Source of the DNA: Actinacidiphila bryophytorum
GTDB lineage: Bacteria > Actinomycetota > Actinomycetes > Streptomycetales > Streptomycetaceae
DNA: 64,000 bases
Assembly (NCBI RefSeq): GCF_016916835.1
Contig: NZ_JAFFIX010000029.1
Span: 38,947 to 102,946 of the forward strand
Reading direction: 5' to 3'
Shown: in pieces, positions 38,048 to 48,500 of the stretch
Layout: every line of letters starts with the position of its first letter
Numbering within the stretch: the first letter of the stretch is position 1
Translations under genes and position numbers: made by a program
The notes under the pieces: model-generated
Databases searched by the model: none
What the model saw: only the letters and a program-made list of their open reading frames with translations
What the model was told of the DNA's origin: nothing

Positions 38048-40642
38048 ATGCTTCGCACGTCCCGGATCCTGTCTGCCGCCGTCGTCGCGGCAGCCTTGGC
38101 CGTCCCGCTGGGGGTGATGCCCGCGGCCCAGGCTGCGGGCTCCGCCGGCCCGGGGCCGGCCGCCCACACCGCGTCCGCGCCGGCGCGCCACACCATGACC
38201 GTGGACGGCGTCGCGCTCACGGTCGCCAACCCCGGCATGCCGGTCGGCGCGACCTTCGCGGCCCGGCCCGGTGACTCGGTGCAGAGCGCCTCGGCCGAGG
38301 CGACCGGGCCTTTCCGGTTCTTCTCGGTCACCGCGGTGCCCTTCGGCGAGCGGCTGCCCAAGTCCGACTTCCCGGTCGCCCGGTCCGGCGGCGCCGCCGG
38401 CTGGCGGTCGGTCGGCGGCGCCTCGGCCGCAGGTCCGGTCGCGACGCTTTTCGGGCAGAAGGTGACCGGTCAGGTCCGGCACGAGACCGACGGCGCCAGC
38501 AGGCTCCTGACGGTGCAGTGGGTCGTCGAGGCGGGCGACCGCATCTGGGTGGTGCGCGCCGAGCACGCCGAGCCGGACGTACCCGCCGGTTTCGCCACCG
38601 GCATCGCGCTGGCCTCCGCGGACCTGGCCGCCCCGACGACCGTCGACGTCACCGCCGCCAACGCCGGAGCCCAGCCGCACGCCGAGGCAGCGGCCACGCC
38701 CGCGACGTCGGGCGACCCGGTGATCTCCTTCGGGTCGCTGCCCGCGCCTCCGTCGAGCTACTGGAACCACGGCGGCGGCACCTGCGACAACAGCAAGTAC
38801 GGCCTGCTCAACGAGAAGATCGCCGACGTGCAGGTCTGCGGTTACAGCAATGGCGACGACCGCGCGACGGGCTGGGGCAGCAACGAGTGGGAGTGCGCGG
38901 AACTCCCCTTGCGCTACGCCATCCAGCGCTGGGGCCTGACCTCGAACGACGGCGGCGACGGCAAGGACCAGGCCGACAACCTCAAGGCAGCGCTCAACGC
39001 GATCCACCCCGGGCGTTTCGTGCTGCGCGGCAATGCGCTGTCCGACCACACCGCCCCGCAGCCCGGCGACGTGATCAGCTACTACGACAGCGGCGCCGGC
39101 CACACCGGCATCGTCATCGCCAGCCACGTCGACTCCAGCGGCAACGGCTCGATCGACATGGTGCACGAGAACTGGAACGAGGTGCCCTCCACGCCCGGCG
39201 AGTGGGACGGCATCCCCGTCAGGAACGGCGTGGTCGAGAACGTCCTCGGCGGCTCCGGTGACGTGCACTGGATGCACGACTCGGCGTGGACGCCGATCCC
39301 GCCCGGCTTCGGTGTCACCATCGACGCCAACGGTGCGCCCGCGGCGGGCCAGACCGTCTCCGGCACGGTCAACCTCACGGGCATGGCGAGCGCGTCCGGC
39401 TACATCACCACCGGCCGGTACGTGATCACCGGCCCGAACGGCTACAACACCGGCCAGTTGACCCCCTCGGCGGGCGGCGCGTCGAACTACCCCTATGCCT
39501 GGAACACGGCCGGGCTGGCCGGCGGCACCTACCAGATCTCCTTCGTCGCGCACGAGATCGACGGCCAGGACCACACTTACGGGCCGGTCGGCGTGAAGAT
39601 CTCCGCGATGCCCCGCAGCAGTTCCTCGGGCCTGACGGCGATGCCCGGCGGCGGATACACCACGGCCTGGCGGGGCGCCGACGGGCGGCTGTGGGTCGGC
39701 ACCGGCAGCGGAACCAACATGGCCCAGCCCGCAGACCCCTGGCTGCTCGGCGTCGCGCCCGGCACCAAGCCGTCCATCGCCACGCTGGCCGACGGCAGTT
39801 GGGTCACCGCGTGGGTGGGCGGCGACGGAAGGCTGTGGGTCGGCACGGGCAGCGGAACCAACATGGCCCAGCCCGCGGAGCCCTGGCTGCTCGGCGTCGC
39901 GCCCGGCACGAGCCCGTCGATCGTCGCCCTGGCGACCGGCGGTTGGGAGGTCGCCTGGAAGGGCGGCGACGGCCGCTTGTGGCTCGGCACGGGCAACGGC
40001 ACGAACATGGCCCAGCCGGCGGAGCCCTGGCTGCTCGGCGTCGCCGACACGACCAGCCCGTCCCTGGCCGCACTCCCCAATGGCGGCTACGAGGTCGCCT
40101 GGAAGGGCGGCGACGGAAGGCTCTGGCTCGGTACCGGCAGCGGAACGAACATGGCCCAGCCTGCCGAGCCCTGGCTGCTCGGCGTCGGCTCCGACGGCAG
40201 CCCGTCCAGCCCCTCGCTCGTCATCCTGCCCAACGGCAATTACGAGGTCGCCTGGAAGGGCGGCGACGGCCGGCTGTGGCTCGGCACGGGCAGCGGAACG
40301 AACATGGCCGAACCGGCAGAGCCCTGGCTGCTGGGCGTCGCCGACACGACCAGCCCGTCGCTGGCGGCACTGCCGGGCGGCGGCTACGAGGCCGCGTGGA
40401 AGGGCGGCGACGGGCGCCTGTGGCTGGGTACCGGCAGCGGCACGTCGATGGCCCAGCCCGCGGAACCCTGGCTGCTCGGCGTCGACACCGACGGCAGCTC
40501 CTCCAGTCCCTCCCTCGTCACCTTGTCCGACGGCGGTTACGAGGTGGCCTGGAAGGGCGGCGACGGAAGGCTGTGGCTCGGCAACGGCAGCGGCACGACC
40601 ATGGGTCAGCCCGCAGAACCCTGGCTTCTCGGCGTCGGGTAG
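38048..40642 (+). CDS. Secreted CHAP-domain protein with seven-repeat propeller
   Basis: 864 aa; ATG with GAGGAG RBS. Signal peptide about 1-34 (MLRTSRILSAAVVAAALAVP...AQA). Residues about 35-215: unrecognised beta-rich domain. About 235-400: CHAP amidase/peptidase-like domain with C283 (EWECAELPLRY) and H352 (GAGHTGIVIAS) as catalytic pair. About 410-520: Ig-like domain (PAAGQTVSGTVNLTG). About 525-864: seven near-identical units of about 48-52 residues built on AWKGGDGRLWLGTGSGTNM and AEPWLLGV, ending one strand early, as expected for a closed seven-bladed propeller. CHAP enzymes cut peptidoglycan or amide bonds; the propeller may bind glycans. Confidence 0.88.
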   Translation: MLRTSRILSAAVVAAALAVPLGVMPAAQAAGSAGPGPAAHTASAPARHTMTVDGVALTVANPGMPVGATFAARPGDSVQSASAEATGPFRFFSVTAVPFGERLPKSDFPVARSGGAAGWRSVGGASAAGPVATLFGQKVTGQVRHETDGASRLLTVQWVVEAGDRIWVVRAEHAEPDVPAGFATGIALASADLAAPTTVDVTAANAGAQPHAEAAATPATSGDPVISFGSLPAPPSSYWNHGGGTCDNSKYGLLNEKIADVQVCGYSNGDDRATGWGSNEWECAELPLRYAIQRWGLTSNDGGDGKDQADNLKAALNAIHPGRFVLRGNALSDHTAPQPGDVISYYDSGAGHTGIVIASHVDSSGNGSIDMVHENWNEVPSTPGEWDGIPVRNGVVENVLGGSGDVHWMHDSAWTPIPPGFGVTIDANGAPAAGQTVSGTVNLTGMASASGYITTGRYVITGPNGYNTGQLTPSAGGASNYPYAWNTAGLAGGTYQISFVAHEIDGQDHTYGPVGVKISAMPRSSSSGLTAMPGGGYTTAWRGADGRLWVGTGSGTNMAQPADPWLLGVAPGTKPSIATLADGSWVTAWVGGDGRLWVGTGSGTNMAQPAEPWLLGVAPGTSPSIVALATGGWEVAWKGGDGRLWLGTGNGTNMAQPAEPWLLGVADTTSPSLAALPNGGYEVAWKGGDGRLWLGTGSGTNMAQPAEPWLLGVGSDGSPSSPSLVILPNGNYEVAWKGGDGRLWLGTGSGTNMAEPAEPWLLGVADTTSPSLAALPGGGYEAAWKGGDGRLWLGTGSGTSMAQPAEPWLLGVDTDGSSSSPSLVTLSDGGYEVAWKGGDGRLWLGNGSGTTMGQPAEPWLLGVG
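39629..40639 (+). repeat. Seven tandem in-gene repeats (about 145-155 bp each)
   Basis: Inside the CHAP gene, units starting at the Trp-containing AW(R/V/K)G(A/G)DGRLW segment repeat seven times with high nucleotide identity (for example GGCGACGGAAGGCT and AACATGGCCCAGCC recur). Four units are about 48 residues and two are a few residues longer (GSDGSPSS, DTDGSSSS inserts). High identity implies recent duplication or ongoing gene conversion. Confidence 0.85.
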
Positions 40643-41006
40643 CCGTTGCTGCGATCGAGCCTCGACGGGCCGTGCTCTCCGGGGCTTGATCACAGGGGGT
40701 GAGGCGTGCTGCTGACGTGGGGTGAAATCCCTTCACGTCACGCCGGCGGCACTCCTCAACCGCACGTATGGAGGGGCCACAGGGGAGCCCCTCCGTACGT
40801 GCGTGTCCGGGCGCCGTCAGGCGCGGCCGGGACCGCCGCTGCGGTCCTCGCCGGTGGTGCGCAGGTACTCCAGGACGGGCGCCGCTATAGCATCCGATCA
40901 TGGAACGCGGCGTCAACGCCTCGACCGGCTCAGCGGCGGCCGGCTCGCAGGCGCCAGGTGGCCTGGCAGGCGCTCGGCGCGGTGCCGCACACGGGAAGGC
41001 AGCGCA
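40643..41006. other. Intergenic region with the CHAP-gene terminator
   Basis: 364 bases between the CHAP and deaminase genes. It holds the 16-bp hairpin at 40762-40802. The rest contains no coding-like frame; GGGAAGG at 40993-40999 serves as RBS for the deaminase. Confidence 0.5.
40762..40802 (+). terminator. 16-bp hairpin terminator
   Basis: GCACGTATGGAGGGGC (40762-40777) pairs with GCCCCTCCGTACGTGC (40787-40802) with a single wobble, loop 9 bases, 119 bases after the CHAP stop. No T-run follows, as is common in this genome. Confidence 0.65.
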
Positions 41007-41441
41007 ATGACCACTTCCGCCGACGAGGAACTCCTGCGGCGTGCCGTCGCGATCGCCGCGCACGCCGTCACCCTGGGCGATGCGCCGTACGGGTCGCTGC
41101 TCGCCGGGCCGGACGGCGCGGTTCTGGCCGAGGCGCACAACACGGTGCGCCGCGACGACGACATCAGCGCCCACCCGGAGCTGAAGCTGGCGCGCTGGGC
41201 GGCCCGCGAACTGGCTCCCGAGGTGGCCGCGCGCACCACGATGTACACCAGCTGCCAGCCGTGCGGCATGTGCACCGGAGCCATCGCCCGCTCGGGTCTC
41301 GGCCGGGTGGTGTACGCCCTGTCGACCGATCAGCTCGTCGCCCTCAACCCCGAGTCCGGGGCCTGGCCCGAGGTCCCGCAGGACGGACCCGCGCTCCTGG
41401 CGGAGGCACGGCTGCCGATCGAGGCCTACTACCGGCGGTAG
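41007..41441 (+). CDS. Nucleoside/nucleotide deaminase-family protein
   Basis: 144 aa from the ATG at 41007. Zinc-dependent cytidine/guanine-deaminase fold: AHPELKLARWA carries the first motif, where the common HAE is HPE, and TSCQPCGMCTGAI the PCxxC motif with both zinc Cys. The catalytic Glu in HPE is present. Family members deaminate guanine, cytosine, tRNA adenosine or related compounds; the exact substrate cannot be told. A toxoflavin-type ToxE deaminase is RibD-like and longer, so I do not link it to the left-edge cluster. Confidence 0.87.
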   Translation: MTTSADEELLRRAVAIAAHAVTLGDAPYGSLLAGPDGAVLAEAHNTVRRDDDISAHPELKLARWAARELAPEVAARTTMYTSCQPCGMCTGAIARSGLGRVVYALSTDQLVALNPESGAWPEVPQDGPALLAEARLPIEAYYRR

Positions 41442-41497
41442 GCACGTCCAGCGGAGGCCACTTGCCCGCCCCGGCGGCGAGCCGCGATGCTGGGCCG

Positions 41498-41764
41498 GTG
41501 CCAGGGCAGGGGAAGCGGAGGCGGGGGCAGGCGGCCGAGAGGCAGCGGCTGGCCGCCCGCACCGCCCCGGACAGGGGGCGGTGGGAGACGGTGTGCGAGA
41601 CCGGCGACGAGGCCGAGCTGCACGCGCATGTGCACCGCCTCCTGCAGGCCGGGATCGACGCGTCGCTGATGCGGATCGACACGCTGTGCGGCCGTCTGGC
41701 GCAGCCGACCGTCTACCGGCTCAGCCGCTTCGTGGCGGACCCCACGGCCGGCCGCGGCGCGTGA
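41498..41764 (+). CDS. Hypothetical protein (88 aa)
   Basis: GTG start chosen from codon bias. The basic N-terminus (VPGQGKRRRGQAAERQRLA) is followed by WETVCETGDEAELHAHVHRL, LQAGIDASLMRIDTLCGRL and TVYRLSRFVAD. Soluble, helical, no signal peptide. No family is recognised. It lies 56 bases after the deaminase in the same direction. Confidence 0.6.
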   Translation: MPGQGKRRRGQAAERQRLAARTAPDRGRWETVCETGDEAELHAHVHRLLQAGIDASLMRIDTLCGRLAQPTVYRLSRFVADPTAGRGA

Positions 41765-41876
41765 GCCCCGGTCACCGGCCGGCCGTACCGACACGCGCGG
41801 GGGTCGCGGCCACGCGTGCCGCCGAGCCGGATTCCGTGCGGGCAGTATGTGGCGCGGGAGAGGAAGGAGATCCGTC

Positions 41877-42434
41877 ATGCCGAAACAGGGATCCGCACAC
41901 ACCCCCGCGGGCGAACTCGATGCCCGCTACAGCTCCGCGCTCAATCCGCGTCCGGGCGCCGCGGAGGTCACCGCCACCGAATGGGCAGAGGCCCAGCGGC
42001 AGTTGGAGGCCGCGGAGATCTTCTGGCTGTCCACGGTACGCAGCGACGGGCGGCTGCACGTCACGCCGGTGATCGCCGCCTGGCACGAGGGAGTGCTGTA
42101 CTTCTCCACCGGCCCGCAGGAGCAGAAGGCCAGGAATCTCTCCCATGACGCGCATTGTGCGCTGACCACCGGGGGCAACTCGCTCACCGAGGGGCTCGAC
42201 CTCGTGGTCGAGGGCACGGCGGTGCGCGTGGAGGATCCTGCGGTCGTCGAGGGGATGATCGGCGCCTACGAGGCGAAGTACGGCGCGCACATCACCTCCC
42301 CCGAGGGCACCTTCCACGGCATCGGGGACGCGATCCGCAAGGGTGACGTGGCGGCCTTCGCGGTGGCCCCGTCGACCGCGTACGGCTTCGGGCGCGACGG
42401 CGGGGTGTACACCCACACGCGGTGGGCCTTCTGA
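41877..42434 (+). CDS. PPOX-class FMN/F420-binding protein
   Basis: 185 aa from the ATG at 41877 with AGGAAGGAGA upstream. Split-barrel flavin-binding fold: AEIFWLSTVRSDGRLHVTPV, GVLYFSTGPQEQKARNLSHD, HCALTTGGN and GLDLVVEGTAVRVED are typical of pyridoxamine-phosphate-oxidase-related proteins. An alpha-helical C-terminus (AIRKGDVAAFAVAPSTAYGF) ends in a TRWAF motif usual in this subgroup. Likely an F420 or FMN reductase of unknown substrate. Confidence 0.85.
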   Translation: MPKQGSAHTPAGELDARYSSALNPRPGAAEVTATEWAEAQRQLEAAEIFWLSTVRSDGRLHVTPVIAAWHEGVLYFSTGPQEQKARNLSHDAHCALTTGGNSLTEGLDLVVEGTAVRVEDPAVVEGMIGAYEAKYGAHITSPEGTFHGIGDAIRKGDVAAFAVAPSTAYGFGRDGGVYTHTRWAF

Positions 42435-42454
42435 GAGGCCGACGCGCAAAACCG

Positions 42455-42500
42455 CGGCGGTCCGGCGGGGGGACCGTGGGGTCCCGCCGCCGGACCGCCG
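42455..42500. terminator. Strong bidirectional hairpin terminator
   Basis: CGGCGGTCCGGCGG (42455-42468) and CCGCCGGACCGCCG (42487-42500) form a perfect 14-bp stem; the loop can form a further short GGGAC/GTCCC stem. It lies between the convergent PPOX and GH92-fusion genes. Confidence 0.75.
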
Positions 42501-42517
42501 GGGTGACAGGCCTGCGG

Positions 42518-45500
42518 CTATCCCTTCTTGCCGCCGCGGCCGTGGGCGGGGTCGGTCAGGTGGAAGGCGACCGTGTAGGTGCGGGTGGCGGAGCCGTTGG
42601 CCGAGGTGACGGTGATCGTGCGGGACGTGGGTGAGGGGATGATCGGGCTGCCGTTGCTGGTCCGTACGCGGGCGGCGGGTTCGGCGGGGATCGCGGTGAC
42701 GGGCGGGAGCTTCGTGTTCTTCGGCCAGTCGACGACGTAGGTCGCCACCGCCGGGTCGAAGCCGTCGATCGGGATCCCGGCGAGGGTGACCGCGGTGGCG
42801 GTCGCGACGCTCGCCTTGGTGGCGTCGGCGAAGTTGGTGACGGTGACGGAGCCGTCGGCGTTGACGGCGACGTGGGCCGCCATGGCCGCGGCGAGGTTGA
42901 CCCGCTCCCAACTCGCCCCGCCGTCACGGGAGCCGCCGGTGAGGTCGAGCGGGTAGCCGGAGTCGGTCGCCGTCTGCTCGATGACCTGGGTGCGCTGCTC
43001 GGCGGTGAGGTCGGGGAAGGCGGTGATGAGCAGGGCCGCGGCGTCCGAGGGCGGCGTGAGGTCCTGGCCGGACGGGCCGACCTGCGAGAAGCCGTAGGTC
43101 AGGCGCTGGGTGTACAGGTCGACGTCCTGCGCCGTGTCGAGGCCCGCGTAGGGGTCGCCCGCGCAGGCGGCGAGCGTGTCGCCGTAGCCGTCCTTCCTGC
43201 ACTGCTGGAGCAGGACGTTCTCGATCTCGGTGTGGGCCTGCATCAGCAGCCCGGCGAAGTCGGGGTCGGCCCAGCGGTGGGCGACGGTGGCCTGACCGGT
43301 GATGCGGCCGCCCATGACGTCCAGCGGGTAGTGGAAGCCGAGGACGATGCGGTTGTTGCCGTACTCCGAGGTGCGGGCCAGGATCGACGGCGCCAGCTCC
43401 GGCAGTAGTGTGGCGAGGATCGTGCCCGCCTCGTAGCCGCCGTAGGTGTGGCCGCTGGGGTAGGAGCCGCTGGTGGTGAGGCTGCCGTAGGAGCCGTCCT
43501 GCGACTCGTAGATGTCGCCGCCGTCGCCGGCGAACCCGAGCCGTACGTACGGGCGCAGGTAGCCGTAGTGGTCCTTGGCCGCGTCGTGGGTGTCCAGGCC
43601 CTGGGTGACGCGGCCGAACAGCGCGTCGGTCTTCGGCAGTTGGCCGCTGCTCAGGGCGTCGGCGTAGATCTGGCCGAGCCGTGAGCCGAGGCCGTCGGCC
43701 ATCGTGACGGTGGCGCTGTGGGTCGCGTCGACCTCGGCGCGGTCCACCTCCTTCTGCGTGGCGGCGTTGTTTATGCCCACCGCGATCCGGTCGTTCTCCG
43801 CGGTGGGCGCGGTGCCGTACGGAACCTTGGCGTTGGGGCCGAGGATGCCGGTGCCGAGGTCGTCGATCCCGCTGAGCAGGTCGTCGAAGTAGCCGGAGCC
43901 GTCACCGGTGGCCGGCCAGGTGTCGGAGGTGTAGGCGGCGTGGAGCGCGGCGTCGGGGAAGGGGGTCGGGGTGTAGGTGTCGGCGGCGGGCTCGGCGGCC
44001 GCCGGCGCGACGCCGTCGGAGGTGCCGGCGAGCGTCACGGCCGTCACGGTCGCGGTGTGCGCCGTGGACGCGCTCCGCGACGTCAGCAGCGCGGAGTCCG
44101 CCGTGCCGGGCAGGTGGGCGATGGTGCCGTCGCCCAGGACGACGGTGTAGCCGATGACGGGGAAGCCGCCGTCTCCGGCCGCCTTCCAGGTCACGCGGAC
44201 CTGGTGGCCGTCGGTGACCACTGCGGTGACGGCCGGCTGCTGCGGTGTGCCGCCGCCGGTCACCACGGGCGCTGTCGCATCGCTCTGCCGGGAGGTGCCG
44301 ACGGAGTTCACCGCCTGCACGCGGGCGGTGTACGAGCGGCCGGCCGGCAGCCGGGTGAAGGTGGTGGCGCGGCTGCCGCCGTCGGCGATCGTGACCTGGT
44401 GCCCGTCGCTGAGGGCGACCGTGTAGCCGGTGACGGGCGAACCGCCGTCGTCCGCGGGCGCGGCCCAGGCGACGGTCACGCTGGTGCCGGCGGATGTCGC
44501 CGACACCGCGCCGGGCACGGCCGGCACCGTCTTCGGCTTCGTCCTGAGCGCGGACATCGCCTGCTTCAGGCCGTCGTACCGCGCGGTAAGCAGGGCGTCC
44601 GTGGCGGCGGGGTCGGCGACCGCGCCCTTCGCGGCGGCGAGCGCGGTGCTGAACGACGCCCAAGTGGAGTCCGTATAGCGCGCGTTGTCCAGCGCGGAGG
44701 CGGTTGCGACCAGGTCCTCCAGGGTCAGCCGCGGCAGCGGGATCAGCTGGTTGGCGGCGAGCGTCAGGCTGCGCGTCTGGTTGTCGACGTCCAGCTGTGT
44801 CGCGCCGTCGGCGGCCACGAGGGCGCGGGCGGCGGCCAGTTCGCGCTGGAAGACCCCGAAGTCGATGCTGTCGTAGCGCGCAGCCTCGCCGGACAGGGCG
44901 GAGTAGCGGTCGATGGCCTGGTGCAGCGCCGCGGTGTCCGTGGCGGCGGGCGCGTCGACGTGGGTGAAGGTGACGCGGCCCAGGTTCGCGACGTACGGGT
45001 GCGACGCGTCCGGTGCGGTGACCAGCCGCAGGTGGACGCCGTGCGTGCCGGTGACCGCCGTGGGCAGCGTCAGGCTCGTCGTGCCGCCGGAGGACCAGGC
45101 GCTGCCGGTGACGGGCAGCGGGATCACGGCGTACGGCGTGCCGGGGTTGGCGGGGTCGAAGGAGTCCAGGTAGAGCTGGACGGCGGAACCGGTGCCGCAG
45201 CGTGTGGAGTTGTTGACGTAGGTCAGCGTGACGGTGGTCTTCGGGGAGCTGCCGAAGTCGATGTCCCCGTAGTCCAGCCACGCCCCGTCGTAGGTGCCGC
45301 CGAGGTCGGTGGTGGTGCCCGAGCCGGTCCAGCCGACGGGTTCGCTCTTGAGGCCGCCGCCGCTGTCGGTGTGCCGGGCGGTGGCGTCGAAGGCCGTGGG
45401 GGCGTCGGCGGCCTTCGTCAGGGTCAGCGAGTAGACGTTGGCGACGTAGGGCTGGTCGGAGGTCTGCGTGCTGGAGACGAAGTCGGCGTAGACGTCCTGG

Positions 45501-48500
45501 ACTCCGGTGAAGACGCCCGGGTCGAGCGGGACCGATGCCGTGGCGACGGTGCCCCAGCCGGAGCCGGTGTAGGCCAGCGGGATGGTGACGGTCTTCGCGC
45601 CGTCCTTCGAGCCGAGGTGCAGCTCGATTCGCGAGTCGGAGGCGGCCCGCGACTGCGGCTTGTCGTAGCTGACGGTCACGGTGTCGGCGCCGTCGCGCAG
45701 ATCGGTGCCCTTCCACTCGGCCCACGCACCGTTCGAGACGTTCTCGAAGATGCCGCCGGAGACCTTCAAGGGCAGCGAACCGTCGCCGGTCGCGGTGGTG
45801 TTGGTCGCGCCGAGCGCGGCGAGCGTGGTCGTGGGCGAGGTCGTGACCGGGTGGGGCGAGAACTGGTACCAGTCGAAGTTCGACACCCACTGCTGCCCGG
45901 CCGGGGCGTGGAAGACGAAGGTCGCGCTCCCCGCGGACAGCAGCACGTCGGGGTCGGTGATGTCGGCCTGCACGGTCGCGTAGTTCTGCCAGCTGCCGGT
46001 GCCCGGCAGTGAGGCGGTGCCGACGACCGGGCCGTCGGCGCCGCCCGCGTGGATGTCGACGCTGCTCGGCTTGGCCGTCGTGGCCTGGGAGTTGGCGTAG
46101 CGCACGGCGATGCTGCGCGGCGCGACTCCGCCGAAGTCCAGTCTGCCGTACCGCTCCCAGGCACCTTCGGTGACGCCGCCGAGGTCGCCGTCGGAGTAGT
46201 AGGCCTCGCTGACCAGGCTCGGACCCTCCTTCTGGTCCGGGCGCTCGGCCTGCAGGACGGCGTAGCCGCCCTCGTCGATGGTGAGCGCCCCGACGGCCGA
46301 CCCCAGGGCGTCCTGGGCGGCCATCAGCGTGCCGGTCGCGGACGCGGTGCCGGCGAGGGCGGTCCGGGCGCGCTGGAGCGCCGCGCTGAACAACTGCCAT
46401 GAGCCGTCGCTGTAGTTGCCGCTGCGCACCAGGGACGCCTGGTCGGCGAGGGTGCCCAGGCTGGCCCGGTACACCGCGGCGGCCGACAGCAGCAGCGGGT
46501 CGGTGGCGGAGACGCCGGTGCCGGTCACCGTCGCGGCCCGTACGCCGTGCGCGAAGGCCGTGTCGCGGAAGGCGATGCCGTACCGCGCGTCGGTCGTCGC
46601 CTTGCCGGTGAGGGTCAGCGCCGCGGTGCGCTTGCCGGTGACCGACAGGTCGGCGCGGACGCCGGCGGGCAGGCCCGTCACGGACGCGGCGCCCGTCCCG
46701 GTCAGGCTGGTGCCCTTGCGGGCGGCGAACGACGCCGGTCCGTCCAGGGTGAGTTGGATACTGCCGTGGACGGAGCCGTCCGCGGCGGTGGCCAGGCTCG
46801 CCGGGCGCGCGGAGACGACGGTGCTGCCGTGGGCGGCGCCGCCCGTACCGCCGTTGTCGGTGTCCAGGGAGTACGCGGGCTGGGTGTGCGAACCCCACGA
46901 TGAGGGCTTGGCGCCCATCGTGAAGTCCAGGGTGCCGCCCGCGATGATCTGCGAGTAGTCGAGCCAGGTGTTGTCGAAGCGCCTGCCGTCGAGCGTCGCG
47001 CCCTGCACGTAGTACGTGCTCGGCGAGACGCCGTCGGCCTTCACCGTGAAGTGGCTGCCGTTGGCGTAGGTGATCGACGTGGAGTCGAAGAAGGGGCTGC
47101 CGATCTGGAACTGGCTGGAGCCAGCGGTCACCGGGAAGAGGCCGAGGGCCGCGGCGACGAACATCGTGGACATCGTGCCCGCGTCGTTGTCCATCGTCGG
47201 CAGGAAGCCGTCGGGGGCGGGCTTGTAGACCTGGGTGTGCACCGGCGGGGTGAACTCGCCGCCGGAGCTCGGGGTTTCGTTGGTGGAGCCGGTGGCGATG
47301 TAGCGGTTCCAGGTGGTGCCGGTGTAGATCTGCCGCACCCACTTCTGCGTCAGGCCCGGCTCGCCGACGTAGTTGAAGAGGTAGGGGGCCTGCAGGTCGA
47401 TCTCGTTGGCGTTGGAGTGCAGCATGGTCGAGCCGTCGTTCTTCGCGGAGTCCTCGCCGAACATGTGCTCCACGGCGGCCTTTCCGGCCTTCGGCCCGCC
47501 CATCGCCGTGATCAGGCCGCCCATGTCGTAGGCGTCGTACCAGTGGTACTGCCACAGGGTGCCCTGGTAGAGGCCGGCCGCCTCGAACTTCTCGTAGTCC
47601 GCGCTCTGCCAGTCGCCGCCGGACGCGCGCGGGGTCAGCAGGCCGACCTGCGTGCCGTCAGGCGCGGTCCAGGCACCGGACTTGACGAGGTTGTCGATCG
47701 CCATGGTCGACTGGGTGCGCAGCCTGCCGGCGTCCGCGTCCTTGCCCAGGGCGTCCGCTATGACGGCCAGCGCCCACTGGTCGTAGCCGCGCTGCACGGT
47801 CGTCCCCGGGTCGCCGGAGACGTACCCCTGCCGCAGCTGCGCGCCCGTGTAGTACCCGGCGTAGGACAGCAGCGCCGGATAGGCCTCGTCGAGCCGGTCG
47901 AAGTTCTTGTAGCCCTTCGACAGCGCGTCCGCGATCACCACCGCCGAGCGCTCCCAGCGGACCGTCGGCACCGAGTGGGTGAGGCTGCCCGGGCTCTTGC
48001 CCGCGGTGTGCGCGTCGGCGAACAGCTCGATCAGCGACTGCACCATGTCGCGGTACGTGGCAGGGTCGATGTAGGCCTCGACCGAGTACTTGCGGAAGTC
48101 GTCCCAGGTGGACCAGCCGTCGTAGTACGTGAAGCCGTCGGTCTTGTGCACCGCGCCGTCCGCGCCGCGGTAAGTGCCGCTGGTGCTGGTGGCGTTCACC
48201 GGCAGCGCGTACATCCGGTACAGGTGGGTGTAGAACTCCTCGGTCAGCGTGGAGCCGGGGTCGGAGGCCTGCGAGGCGTGCACGTCGACGGCGCCGAGCG
48301 AGGTGTTCCACTCCCCCTTGGTGCGCTCCCTGGCCTGGTCGAAGGTGAGGGCGCCGACCTCGTTGTGCTGGTCGGTGACGGCCTGCTCGGCGCTGATCGG
48401 CGAGAGCGTGATGCGCAGCTCGATGTCGCGGCCCGCGGAAGGGGCGAAGCCGAGGACGGCGCCGGTGTCGGCGGCGTCCTGCGAGGTGGCCCCGCTCAGC

